The position numbers and the translations under genes were made by a program. From DASSFG01 sp035547915 (GTDB lineage Bacteria > Planctomycetota > Planctomycetia > Pirellulales > JAICIG01), in NCBI GenBank assembly GCA_035547915.1, contig DASZTS010000035.1, positions 34,408-98,407 on the forward strand: a DNA stretch of 64,000 nucleotides. The letters run 5' to 3'. Positions 45,949 through 54,099 of this stretch are shown piece by piece. The notes below the pieces were generated by a model. It saw only the letters and a program-made list of their open reading frames with translations. It was not told the DNA's origin and searched no databases. Positions within the stretch are counted from its first letter, which is position 1. Each line of letters starts with the position of its first letter.

Positions 45949-46329
45949 TTACCTGGGCTGCCCAGGGCGAAATCCATTCTGGCCATCCCCGTTTCCATCC
46001 GGCTGGTGGGCCGTAGCGATCTGACGTTTGCGCTGCGCCCTAACGGCCCGCTTGACGGTGGACGCCGAGACGCCATTGGCCTTCGCGACCTTGGCGGCGG
46101 CTTTTCCCTGGGGCTCACCGTGAGCACCGTTCTTCGGAGCCTGCTGCCGGGCCTCCAGTTCGCGGGCGTACTCGCTCGCCAAAAACTCATTGCGCGCCGC
46201 GTTCTCGTGTGTTGCTTGGTTCCCCGTCTCGGACATGTACGCGCGCAAAACCTCAAACGCCGCGAGCGCTTCGCGGTATTTGCGTTCAATGTCGGCGCGC
46301 AATTGGTCGAGCGCTGGGTTCGTGGGCAT
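45949..46329 (-). CDS. Small helical protein with possible helix-turn-helix C-terminus
   Basis: This 126-residue protein starts MPTNPALDQLRADIERKYRE, which suggests a long helix. It ends with AAKVAKANGVSASTVKRAVR, which reads like a short helix-turn-helix, and a disordered tail. It is charged, has no signal peptide and is likely cytoplasmic. The start at 46329 fits the first conserved helix. It sits alone on the minus strand among plus-strand cassettes, and no family is recognised. Confidence 0.55.
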   Translation of the reverse strand: MPTNPALDQLRADIERKYREALAAFEVLRAYMSETGNQATHENAARNEFLASEYARELEARQQAPKNGAHGEPQGKAAAKVAKANGVSASTVKRAVRAQRKRQIATAHQPDGNGDGQNGFRPGQPR

Positions 46330-46502
46330 GAGCCCATTTGAGCAGCTTGCCAACGCGCTGTCCAGTGACGGGGCCAATTGTCTTGGCCCCCTGGCATGAA
46401 CCCCATCGACCTGGCTGGCCGTGGCTCGTTAGCGCGACCCACCCAGGCGACACGCATCAGCAGTTTGAGGCGCCCGGCCAACTAGATCTTAGCGCACTAC
46501 GC

Positions 46503-46624
46503 CAAAGGCCAAGGCGAAGCCGGCTAAGAAGAAGGCGGGGCGGAAGAAGGGCTAGACTTACGGCCCCAGAATCGGCATTCGCATCGCCAGCCAACCCGCG
46601 AGTCGGCAGCCGCAGTTCCACCAT
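46503..46624. repeat. Duplicated block, right copy
   Basis: It is nearly identical to 43709-43826. It encodes the basic tail AKAKPAKKKAGRKKG on the plus strand and the 3' end of the 91-residue gene on the minus strand, with the two stop codons 1-3 bp apart. Confidence 0.75.
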
Positions 46625-46833
46625 CCGACCGTCCAATCGTGCATCGGGTCAGGAAGTTTCCACAACGGCAAGTAGAACCCGGCGACGAGATCGCCAGCCT
46701 TGCAGTCCGGTGCCTGCCAGTCAATGAGCTGCGCGGCAAAGGCCACCGGGCCGACGCTGAGCGGGTAGGCTATCAGCAGTCCGACAATGGCCGCCAAGAT
46801 GACCTTGCCAACGCGATTCGGCTTCCTTTCCAT
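46558..46833 (-). CDS. Small membrane protein (91 residues)
   Basis: The protein starts MERKPNRVGKVILAAIVGLL then IAYPLSVGPVAFAAQL, forming a span (about 9-32). The rest is rich in Trp, Pro and Cys (WWNCGCRLAGWLAMRMPILG). A collapsed copy lies at 43709-43860. No family or function is seen. A duplicated tail-coding segment of another gene abuts its 3' end, so it seems to travel with that segment. Confidence 0.58.
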   Translation of the reverse strand: MERKPNRVGKVILAAIVGLLIAYPLSVGPVAFAAQLIDWQAPDCKAGDLVAGFYLPLWKLPDPMHDWTVGWWNCGCRLAGWLAMRMPILGP

Positions 46834-46870
46834 TGCCGCAGTCTAAGCCCGCGCCAACATCGCTTTCCCT

Positions 46871-46892
46871 CCCGGCTGAATAGCCGCCCCGC
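46871..46892 (+). repeat. 22-bp upstream element shared with the gene at 37435
   Basis: It contains GGCTGAATAGCCGCCCCGC, matching 37454-37475 on the minus strand, and lies about 40 bp before the start of a small membrane protein gene. Confidence 0.5.
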
Positions 46893-46930
46893 GGAAGCTT
46901 TTTCCGGCGCCGGGCGGTAGCATGCGGAGT

Positions 46931-47167
46931 ATGACCAGATTTTTGAGGGTTCTGAGCGTGTTGGTGATTGTCGCCGGGACGCTCGGTGTACTGGCTGGCT
47001 ACGTCGCAGGCATTCCGACGGAAGGGGAGGGCTCTCCTCTTGAGACGGCGCAAGAATCGGCAAGAAGGGTAGCGATGGCCAGAACTCTTCTTATCGGTGG
47101 AGGCGCTACGATGATCGGAGGATTCTTTGGCGTCTACCTGATCGACCGCAGGCGCAGCGCAGCGTAA
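46931..47167 (+). CDS. Small two-span membrane protein
   Basis: This 78-residue protein starts MTRFLRVLSVLVIVAGTLGV (first span, about 5-26) and ends with a second span (about 50-70: ARTLLIGGGATMIGGFFGV), then YLIDRRRSAA. It has no recognised family. The ATG at 46922 is an alternative adding three residues. The upstream 22-bp element is shared with the small gene at 37435. Confidence 0.58.
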   Translation: MTRFLRVLSVLVIVAGTLGVLAGYVAGIPTEGEGSPLETAQESARRVAMARTLLIGGGATMIGGFFGVYLIDRRRSAA

Positions 47168-47214
47168 ACCGCAAATGAGGAGCGGCACCGGGCCGACGGG
47201 ATTCATCGCCGCGC

Positions 47215-47243
47215 TTCACCCCGCCGTTCTGCCGCGGTCTAAT
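47215..47243 (+). promoter_or_regulatory. TCTAAT-type promoter module, copy 4
   Basis: TTCACC and TCTAAT are 17 bp apart. The -10 overlaps an ATG at 47242, and the next in-frame ATG at 47251 is 7 nt after the -10, so the transcript may be leaderless. Confidence 0.6.
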
Positions 47244-47250
47244 GGGCGGT

Positions 47251-47736
47251 ATGGGCCGGATCGCGAAACCACCCCCGACCAAGGTGCTTTTGACCCGCCG
47301 TCGCTGGGACGCGTATATGGTACCGTTTATCATTGCGGTTGCGGCGATCGGGATTGTTGGCTTCCGGCAGACCGGTGCATTGTGTTACTTGCTCGAACCG
47401 ATCGTTATAGTTCCCCTGTGGGTTATGCTCCGACTGCACACGCCCCGGGAAGGAATGCTTGACCATGCGATATGTTCGACTCCGGGCGGCGTCGTCATGC
47501 TTTCATCGATAGCAGGCGCACCGGCTATTTTGGTCCTGCTGATCGCGATCGACGTGTTCGTCTTCCATCACTCGTTCGGCTATCCGCTGCAACCGTATCA
47601 AGTGGGGATGTTCGCGTTCACTTTTATACTCATGTTGATCGGCGCCTGTTGGGCCGGCCGAATTGCCTGGGCGCAAAGCTCGTCCGTGGGCGAACCACCG
47701 GAGGATGCGCAGTCAGTCCCCCAAATGCCCCCATGA
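47251..47736 (+). CDS. Four-span membrane protein at the head of a small-gene cassette
   Basis: The 161-residue protein begins MGRIAKPPPTKVLLTRRRWD and has four hydrophobic stretches (about 23-40, 47-63, 80-103 and 115-140), for example FIIAVAAIGIVGF and AGAPAILVLLIAIDVFVF. The ATG at 47242 overlaps the -10 box, so 47251 is preferred. Its stop overlaps the start of the alpha gene as ATGA (47733-47736), so translation is coupled. No family is recognised. Confidence 0.62.
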   Translation: MGRIAKPPPTKVLLTRRRWDAYMVPFIIAVAAIGIVGFRQTGALCYLLEPIVIVPLWVMLRLHTPREGMLDHAICSTPGGVVMLSSIAGAPAILVLLIAIDVFVFHHSFGYPLQPYQVGMFAFTFILMLIGACWAGRIAWAQSSSVGEPPEDAQSVPQMPP

Positions 47737-47882
47737 CCCGGTTTCAGTTCAGCCTGGGCGGGATGTTTTGGATCCTGCTGGTGTGCGCGCTCGTTTTCTT
47801 GGCTGCCTCAATCGTGAAGCTGAGTCTCGACACGGCGCGTTACAACAGCGGAATAGGGGATGTGGACCAGGTTGGCCCCTGA
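47733..47882 (+). CDS. Alpha-class FSLG micro membrane protein
   Basis: This 49-residue protein is MTRFQFSLGGMFWILLVCAL, then VFLAASIVKLSLDTARY and a short tail. It is a minimal form: leader, one span, 14-residue tail. Compared with 44622, one Arg is lost and SLR has become SLG. It is translationally coupled to the four-span protein gene upstream and is followed by beta after 11 bp. Confidence 0.62.
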   Translation: MTRFQFSLGGMFWILLVCALVFLAASIVKLSLDTARYNSGIGDVDQVGP

Positions 47883-47893
47883 GGAAAAGCTCC

Positions 47894-48019
47894 ATGCCAC
47901 GCCCACAATTCACCCTCCGCGCGTTGTTGGTGGCCATGCTGGTCGTGGGGGCGTTGTTGGGCGGTATCGCCGCCGTCTGGAACAAAGTTCAGCCGCCCCC
48001 CGTTCCCGTCGCCCGATAG
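47894..48019 (+). CDS. Beta-class FTLR micro membrane protein
   Basis: This 41-residue protein opens MPRPQFTLRALLVAMLVVGA, then LLGGIAAVWNKV and a Pro-rich tail. It is a leader and span with almost no tail, preceded by GAGGAAAAG. The first 60 bases are nearly the same as those at 38928. Gamma follows after 5 bp. Confidence 0.64.
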   Translation: MPRPQFTLRALLVAMLVVGALLGGIAAVWNKVQPPPVPVAR

Positions 48020-48024
48020 AGCCC

Positions 48025-48189
48025 GTGCCCCGCCAGTTCTCCCTCAAGACGTTGCTGTGGTTGATGGCCTGCGTGGCGTGCTACCTCGCCGGCGTCGTCT
48101 CGCATAGAGCCTACGTCGAGCACCAGCGCGCGGAAGCACTGAAGAAGTACCACGAATCGTTCCATGGTTCGGACCCCACCAGATTCTAG
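48025..48189 (+). CDS. Gamma-class FSLK micro membrane protein
   Basis: The protein has 54 residues and starts with GTG: MPRQFSLKTLLWLMACVACY then LAGVVSHRAYVEHQRAEALK. It has one span with a Cys pair and a charged helical tail. Its 5' DNA matches 45217. It is the last gene of the cassette and is followed by the trailer. Confidence 0.62.
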   Translation: MPRQFSLKTLLWLMACVACYLAGVVSHRAYVEHQRAEALKKYHESFHGSDPTRF

Positions 48190-48317
48190 TCTGCCTACTT
48201 CTCAGGCACCGCGCTAAAACCGACTAATCTCGCCGGTTTACGCTTAACTGTCACTCAGCAACGCAGTGGTTGGGACACCACCGCTGCGATTTGTTTCGCG
48301 CCGGCGCCTCTGCCACA
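48190..48317 (+). repeat. Cassette trailer containing RB, copy 2
   Basis: It aligns with 45460-45587. Its end contains TTGTTT and CACAAT 17 bp apart, a weak promoter for the zinc-ribbon gene. Confidence 0.7.
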
Positions 48318-48890
48318 ATGGAGCCGATGAAAAAGGAGAAAACGCTCTTGGTGGTCGGCCTGGGCTGTGCCGGTGTGGCCGGGCTGGCGATGATCGCCTC
48401 CTGCGTCGGGCTGTTGTTCGTGGGCTGGCGGTCGGCGTCGTCGGCCGACGGTGAGATCTCCGCGGCGGTCGATGACCTGATGCGGGCGGCGGCCGATGGC
48501 AGTTTCGTCGAGACCTACGAATCGGCCACCACGCCCGAGTTCCAAAACGCCACCAGCGAGGCCGATTATGCGCAGCTCGGCGAGGTGATCAAGACGAACC
48601 TGGGCGCGTTGAAGTCGAAGCAACTCGTGCGGGTGAACCTGCGGCAGATCAACGTCAACACGTTGGCCGACGTGGAGTATCGGGCCACCTTCGAGCGGGG
48701 CGCCGGCACCATCCAGGCCAACCTCAAACGGTCGGAACAGAAGTGGCGGTTCATGGGCTTTCGCGTGAACTCCCCGGCCATGCTCAAAGACATGGCCGAC
48801 CAGACGTGCGCCAAATGCGGTGGAAAATACGCCAAGTCGGCCCGTTTCTGCCCCCAATGCGGCGCGGCGGTGCAACGTGCCGAGGAATGA
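48318..48890 (+). CDS. Membrane-anchored protein with C-terminal zinc ribbon
   Basis: This 190-residue protein has a basic start (MEPMKKEKTLLVVG), one membrane span (about 10-35), an NTF2/DUF4019-like middle domain (about 50-155) and a C-terminal zinc ribbon with CAKCGG and CPQCGA. The zinc ribbon may bind other proteins. If the weak CACAAT box is used, the transcript would start near 48326 and the ATG at 48327 would be leaderless. The middle domain is predicted on the other side of the membrane from the N-terminus. The role is unknown. Confidence 0.66.
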   Translation: MEPMKKEKTLLVVGLGCAGVAGLAMIASCVGLLFVGWRSASSADGEISAAVDDLMRAAADGSFVETYESATTPEFQNATSEADYAQLGEVIKTNLGALKSKQLVRVNLRQINVNTLADVEYRATFERGAGTIQANLKRSEQKWRFMGFRVNSPAMLKDMADQTCAKCGGKYAKSARFCPQCGAAVQRAEE

Positions 48891-48933
48891 GGTGGCGACT
48901 ATCCGAGAATCGGAAGGAGGCGGGACGCCTCCT

Positions 48934-50682
48934 CTACGGTGTGGCGTCCTGGTCGACGGCGCTGAGGTCTCGGTCGATTCGCTCGCGCTCGCGATCGATC
49001 TGCTCCGGTGTGGCCCCCAAGGCACGCAACATCGATTCCATCATGGCGATGGCCACCTTCTCCTCGCCCGAAAAGACAACGTCGGCTCCGGCGCGCTTCA
49101 GCGAAGGCCGTTCGGCGATGTACGCGGTGCGGGCGAGTACACGGATGCGCGGGTTCAATTGGCGTGCGATGCGAATGATCTCTGCGCCGTTCTCCAGGCC
49201 GGCCGCCGAGAGGAGCAGCGTACCCGCGGAATCGACCTGCGCCGCAGTCAGGGTCTCGGGCCGCGTCGCGTCGCCGTAGACGGCCGCGATCCCTTGCTCG
49301 CGAATGGCCCGCACGGTGTCGATGTTCAGTTCGACGACCACCGGCTCGATGTCGTTCTCGCTCAACAGTCGCGTCAGGGTGCGTCCGACGGGGCCGTAGC
49401 CGATGACGATCGCCCGATGTTCGGGTCCGCGCGTCGACGGGGCGTGGTCTTCGTCGCCCCCCTCGAAGGCGCTCGGCGCCTGCACCCATCGTCGCAACGC
49501 CGGTACGGCAGCAAGCGTCCGTGTCAGGAAGGGAAGCGCGCGGTAGAGCAGCGGATTGAGCGAGATCGAGACGATGGCGACGACCACCAGCACATTGGTG
49601 GCGTCGTGGTCCAAGGCGCGCAGCTTGTTCGCCAGCACGGCCAGAATGAAGGAGAATTCGCCGATCTGCCCCAGGGCGACCGCGACCGAGAGCGAGGCCG
49701 CCAACGGATAACGCATGGTCAGCATGATCGTCAGCGCGGCCAACGGCTTGACGACGAGCACGATCGCCAGCGTCGCCGCGACGAGCAGCGGATTGTCGCG
49801 CACGACGCCCGGCGCGAAGAGCATGCCGACCGACACGAAGAACAAGACCGCGAACGCGTCGCGTAGCGGTAGAGCCTCTGAGGCCGCCCGTAGGCTGAAC
49901 TCGGACCGTCCCACCACCATGCCGGCCAGGAAGGCCCCCAGAGCCATCGAAACACCGAACAACTTCGCGCTCGCGACCGCGATGCCCAGGGCGATCACCA
50001 ACACGCTCAGCGTGAAGAGCTCGCGCGAGCCGCTGGCGGCCATCCGATTCAGCAACCAATGGATCGCTCTTTCGGCGAGCAGCCACACGAGCAGCACAAG
50101 GACGACGATCTTGATCACCGCCCATAGCAAGGCGACGACGAGTTGGCCGGCCACCGGTTGCGGCTGCGCGAAGAGGGCCGGCAGCAATACCAGCACCAAC
50201 ACCGTAAGCAGATCTTCGACGACCAGCCAGCCGATGGCGATGTGTCCGGTCCGCGTGTGCAACTGGTGGTTGTCGGCCAACACGCGCGTCAGCACGACGG
50301 TGCTGGCCACCGAGATGGCGATGCCATACATCAGGCCGGCCGACCAGCTCCAACCGAGCGACCAGGTGAGCCCCCCACCGAGTAACGTGGCGATCAAGCT
50401 CTGGCCGATCGCGCCCGGCAAGGCGATCCGCCTGACGGCCAACAATTCCTGGAAATGGAAGTGCAACCCGACGCCGAACATCAACAAGATGACGCCCACT
50501 TCGGCCAGTTGTTCGGCCGCCGCTCGATCGGCCACGAAGCCCGGCGTGTTCGGCCCCACGGCGATGCCCGCCAACAGGTAACCGACGATCGGCGAGAGCC
50601 CGAAGCGGTGCGACACGTAGCCCAAGGCCAGGGCGGCGGCCAGGCTGCCGGTGAGGGTGACAATCAGATCGACATGTGGCAT
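48934..50682 (-). CDS. CPA2-family monovalent cation:proton antiporter with RCK (TrkA-N) domain
   Basis: The 582-residue protein has about 12 spans in its first 390 residues (LIVTLTGSLAAALALGYVSH, FGLSPIVGYLLAGIAVGPN, VVLTRVLADNHQLHTRTGHI). A cytosolic RCK domain (about 415-540) has the nucleotide-binding VIGYGPVGRTLTRLL and VELNIDTVRAIREQG. It resembles YbaL/KefB/RosB-type K+/H+ or Na+/H+ exchangers, and the RCK domain probably gates transport in response to nucleotide or redox ligands. A free-standing gene, it starts at 50682 after an RA-flanked region. Confidence 0.93.
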   Translation of the reverse strand: MPHVDLIVTLTGSLAAALALGYVSHRFGLSPIVGYLLAGIAVGPNTPGFVADRAAAEQLAEVGVILLMFGVGLHFHFQELLAVRRIALPGAIGQSLIATLLGGGLTWSLGWSWSAGLMYGIAISVASTVVLTRVLADNHQLHTRTGHIAIGWLVVEDLLTVLVLVLLPALFAQPQPVAGQLVVALLWAVIKIVVLVLLVWLLAERAIHWLLNRMAASGSRELFTLSVLVIALGIAVASAKLFGVSMALGAFLAGMVVGRSEFSLRAASEALPLRDAFAVLFFVSVGMLFAPGVVRDNPLLVAATLAIVLVVKPLAALTIMLTMRYPLAASLSVAVALGQIGEFSFILAVLANKLRALDHDATNVLVVVAIVSISLNPLLYRALPFLTRTLAAVPALRRWVQAPSAFEGGDEDHAPSTRGPEHRAIVIGYGPVGRTLTRLLSENDIEPVVVELNIDTVRAIREQGIAAVYGDATRPETLTAAQVDSAGTLLLSAAGLENGAEIIRIARQLNPRIRVLARTAYIAERPSLKRAGADVVFSGEEKVAIAMMESMLRALGATPEQIDRERERIDRDLSAVDQDATP

Positions 50683-50810
50683 TTTGGTCTGCAGCGCCCC
50701 GACATCGTTTGGCAGCGGTGTGATCGTGCCAGAATTGTCACCGCGGGTCGGCGGGGGTCAACATCGGATGGCTCCTGCCACGCTTCACGACGTTCGGATC
50801 GTAATATCCT

Positions 50811-50914
50811 GGAGCAGCCCGACAAAACCGGATCGAGCTTCACAAAATCGGCGTTTCACGGCCGATTTTTTGCCCACGGCGCTCCGGGTTCCGGGTTTTG
50901 TCAGCCGCTCCTAG
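50811..50914 (+). repeat. Copy of intergenic repeat RA
   Basis: GGAGCAGCCCGACAAAACCG starts it. The hairpin is AAAATCGGC-gtttcacg-GCCGATTTT, and TTTTGTCAGCCGCTCCTAG ends it. It lies between divergent genes, so here it is upstream of the glucosidase rather than after a stop. Confidence 0.85.
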
Positions 50915-50955
50915 AATCGGTGATCCCGCCGACCTGACGCGCAACGAGGTTCCGA

Positions 50956-53634
50956 ATGACTCCCACGCCGACCGACGATCGTGACGGACAGCACGACCCC
51001 GAGTCACTGCGGCTGGCCGAAGACCGCGAGCGCACGGCGAACTGGAAGCGCTGGGGGCCGTATCTGTCCGAGCGGCAATGGGGCACGGTCCGCGAAGACT
51101 ATTCGGCCGACGGGTCGGCCTGGACGTATTTCCCGCACGATCACGCCCGCAGCCGCGCCTATCGCTGGGGCGAGGACGGGCTGCTCGGAATCTGCGACCG
51201 CGAATGCCGGCTGTGCTTCGCCCTGGCGCTCTGGAACGGCCGCGACCCGATCCTGAAGGAACGGCTCTTCGGCCTCACGGGCCCCGAGGGGAACCACGGC
51301 GAGGATGTCAAGGAATGCTATTTCTACCTCGACTCCACGCCCACGCATTCTTACATGAAGGGCCTCTACAAGTATCCGCAGCGGGAGTTTCCCTACGCGC
51401 GATTGGTCGACGAGAACCGCCGGCGCGGCAAGGGGCAGCCGGAGTTCGAGCTCACCGACACCGATATCTTCGCCGAGGAACGTTACTTCGACGTGTTCGT
51501 CGAATATGCCAAGGCCGCTCCCGACGACATACTGATCCGCATCCGGGTGGCGAACCGTGGACCGCAGGCCGCCACGCTCGATCTGTTGCCGACCGTTTGG
51601 TTCCGCAACACCTGGTCGGTCGGCTGCGTCCACGAGGGTTGCTGGCCCAAACCGTCGATCCGGCTCGATGAAGGGAACGTGCTGCGTGCCGATCACCTCA
51701 GCCTGGGGCGGTTCGCCTTCGCGGCCGGACCGACGGCCGACGGCATATCGCCCGAATGGATATTCACCGACAATGAAACCAACCTCGCGAAATTGTTCGG
51801 TGTGCCCAACGCCAACGGTTACGCGAAGGACGGTTTTCACGAATATGTCGTGAATGGCCGCAAGGAAGCGATCGACCGCTCGCGCGGCACGAAGGCGGCG
51901 GCCCGCTATCGATTGACGATTCCCGCCGGCGGCGAAGCCACGCTCCAACTCCGCCTCCACGCGCACGGCGTCGCCCCGCGGGAACCGTTCGGGCCCGCCT
52001 TCGACCGCGTATTCTCCGACCGGATCCGCGAGGCCGACGAGTTCTATGCCAGCCACATTCCCGCGGAACTGACGAAGCCCGAAGTAAACATCGCCCGCCA
52101 AGCCTATGCCGGCCTGCTCTGGTCGAAACAGTTCTACTACTACGTCATCAAGGAGTGGCTGACGGGCGATCCCGAGGAGCCGGCGCCGCCCGATGTACGC
52201 AAGGAGGGACGCAACCGCGATTGGCCGCATCTCTACAATCGCGATGTGATCTCCATGCCCGACAAGTGGGAATACCCCTGGTATGCCGCCTGGGACCTGG
52301 CCTTCCATGCACTGCCCCTGGCGCGCGTCGATCCGGCGTTCGCCAAGGAGCAGCTCGTGCTCTTCCTGCGCGAGTGGTATATGCATCCCAACGGACAGCT
52401 TCCGGCCTACGAATGGGCCTTGTCGGACGTGAACCCGCCGGTGCATGCCTGGGCCTGCTGGCGCGTGTACAAGATCGCCGCCGCCCGGGGCTGCCGCGAC
52501 CGCCGCTTCCTCGCCCGCGTGTTCCAGAAACTGCTCATCAATTTCACCTGGTGGGTGAACCGCAAAGACATCCACGGCAACCACCTCTTCGCCGGCGGCT
52601 TCCTGGGACTCGACAACATCGGCATCTTCGACCGCTCGCAGCCGCTCCCCAACGGCGCGCACTTGGAACAGGCCGACGGCACGGCCTGGATGGCGTTCTA
52701 TTGCGCCACCATGCTCTCGATGGCCCTCGAATTGGCGCACGACGATCCCGTGTACGAAGACGTGGCCTCCAAGTTCTTCGAACACTTCGTGGCGATCGCC
52801 GACGCGATGAACACGCTGGGCGGCAGCGGTCTGTGGCACGAGGAGGACGGTTTCTATTACGACCGCATGCACTGCAACGGCCGCACGATCTTGGCGCGGG
52901 TCCGCTCGTTGGTCGGGCTCATCCCGCTCGTCGCCGTCGAGGTGCTCGAAGACGAATTGCTCGAGCAGCTTCCCGGGTTTCGCAAGCGGCTCCATTGGTT
53001 CCTCGACAACCGGCAGGATCTGGCGCAACACATCTCGTACGTGGAAGCCTCCGGGGCCTGTCGCCGCGGCCGTCGCCTGTTGGCGATCCCCTCTCGCGAG
53101 CGCCTCGAACGTGTGTTGCGCTACCTGCTCGACGAGGACGAGTTCCTGTCACCCCATGGCGTGCGCTCCGTGTCGCGTTACCATCGCGAGCATCCCTATG
53201 TCTGGTCGGACGGTGATCGGGAACATCGCCTACGCTACGTGCCGGGCGACTCCGAATCGGGCATGTTCGGAGGGAACTCGAATTGGCGCGGCCCGATCTG
53301 GTTCCCGGTCAACTACCTGCTGATCGAGGCCCTCGAACGCTATCACCATTTCTTCGGCGATTCGCTGCGGGTGGAATGTCCCGCACGGTCGGGCCGCTGG
53401 CTGAATCTCTCCGAGGTGGCCAAGGAGCTCTCGACCCGTCTCCGGCGCATCTTCCTGCCCGATGCCCAAGGCCGCCGGCCATGCCACGGCGGCGACGGCC
53501 GATTCGCCGACGATCCGCATTGGCGCGACCTCGTCCTCTTCCACGAATACTTCCACGGCGACGACGGCTCCGGCCTGGGCGCCAGCCACCAGACCGGCTG
53601 GACCGCCCTCGTAGCACGGCTTTTGGAGATGTGA
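50956..53634 (+). CDS. GH63/MGH1-like glucosidase
   Basis: The 892-residue protein matches the large planctomycete and actinobacterial family of mannosylglycerate hydrolase MGH1-like glucosidases (GH63 clan). It has an N-terminal beta-sandwich (about 1-330), then an (alpha/alpha)6 barrel (about 370-890). Sequence signs include WDLAFHALPLARVDPAFAKE, MHPNGQLPAYEWALSDVNPP and the glycine-rich YVPGDSESGMFGGNSNWRGP. The acid-base residues are within the barrel, but I cannot assign them exactly. There is no signal peptide, so it is probably cytosolic or periplasmic with Tat-independent export. The substrate is unknown. A single gene, it starts 41 bp after RA. Confidence 0.88.
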   Translation: MTPTPTDDRDGQHDPESLRLAEDRERTANWKRWGPYLSERQWGTVREDYSADGSAWTYFPHDHARSRAYRWGEDGLLGICDRECRLCFALALWNGRDPILKERLFGLTGPEGNHGEDVKECYFYLDSTPTHSYMKGLYKYPQREFPYARLVDENRRRGKGQPEFELTDTDIFAEERYFDVFVEYAKAAPDDILIRIRVANRGPQAATLDLLPTVWFRNTWSVGCVHEGCWPKPSIRLDEGNVLRADHLSLGRFAFAAGPTADGISPEWIFTDNETNLAKLFGVPNANGYAKDGFHEYVVNGRKEAIDRSRGTKAAARYRLTIPAGGEATLQLRLHAHGVAPREPFGPAFDRVFSDRIREADEFYASHIPAELTKPEVNIARQAYAGLLWSKQFYYYVIKEWLTGDPEEPAPPDVRKEGRNRDWPHLYNRDVISMPDKWEYPWYAAWDLAFHALPLARVDPAFAKEQLVLFLREWYMHPNGQLPAYEWALSDVNPPVHAWACWRVYKIAAARGCRDRRFLARVFQKLLINFTWWVNRKDIHGNHLFAGGFLGLDNIGIFDRSQPLPNGAHLEQADGTAWMAFYCATMLSMALELAHDDPVYEDVASKFFEHFVAIADAMNTLGGSGLWHEEDGFYYDRMHCNGRTILARVRSLVGLIPLVAVEVLEDELLEQLPGFRKRLHWFLDNRQDLAQHISYVEASGACRRGRRLLAIPSRERLERVLRYLLDEDEFLSPHGVRSVSRYHREHPYVWSDGDREHRLRYVPGDSESGMFGGNSNWRGPIWFPVNYLLIEALERYHHFFGDSLRVECPARSGRWLNLSEVAKELSTRLRRIFLPDAQGRRPCHGGDGRFADDPHWRDLVLFHEYFHGDDGSGLGASHQTGWTALVARLLEM

Positions 53635-53753
53635 GCGACGCTCGACACGCCAAACGTCCTGTCACGCCATAACGCCCTATGCTGCAAGGCATTGCGCACG
53701 GCCGTGCCAATCACCGGGGTGGGATCGAAGGCGCCCAAAGGAACACGGTCTAG

Positions 53754-53880
53754 TTATTTCACTAAGAGAAACTATTTGTATTGACTTAGTATAGGTCGGT
53801 TTGTAAGCTTATAACCGAGCTGGGCTGCCGCCCACGCGACATCGGGGACCTGCTCGTCGAACACTCGAAGGAGGCGGCAC
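53754..53880 (+). promoter_or_regulatory. AT-rich leader of the primase locus
   Basis: This is the most AT-rich stretch of the window, different from its surroundings. ACTAAG (53761-53766) and CTTAGT (53785-53790) form an inverted repeat. TTGACT at 53781 can pair with TAAGCT 17 bp later as a weak promoter. AAGGAGG at 53868-53874 leads the start at 53881. Confidence 0.45.
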
Positions 53881-54099
53881 ATGACGGACGAGGTGATCGC
53901 CGGCCAAACGGACGTCGCCAATGCGCACAGGTTCACCAAGCTGCACGGAGAAGACATGCGGTGGTGTGGCCCGTGGAATCGATGGGTCATCTGGGAAGGC
54001 AATCGTTGGGCGCAGGAAAGCAAATGCGAGTCCACGGATAAGGCGAAGGCCGTCTTTCGTCAGTTCGGGTCCGAGATAGGGATGCCAGGCGATGCGTGA
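53881..54099 (+). pseudogene. N-terminal fragment of a P4-type primase
   Basis: The 72-residue frame MTDEVIAGQTDVANAHRFTK, with HGEDMRWCGPWNRWVIWEG and NRWAQESKCESTDKAKAVFR, matches the N-terminal region of phage/plasmid P4 primase-helicases. It ends at TGA 54097-54099, while the rest of the protein continues in another frame from 54092. A Shine-Dalgarno AAGGAGG precedes the ATG, so it could still be translated. Confidence 0.75.

Noticed and set aside
36848..48290. RB repeats as integron attC sites for the small-gene cassettes
   Set aside because: GTTGGGA does not fit the GTTRRRY core and no matching RYYYAAC partner or integron integrase was found in the window.
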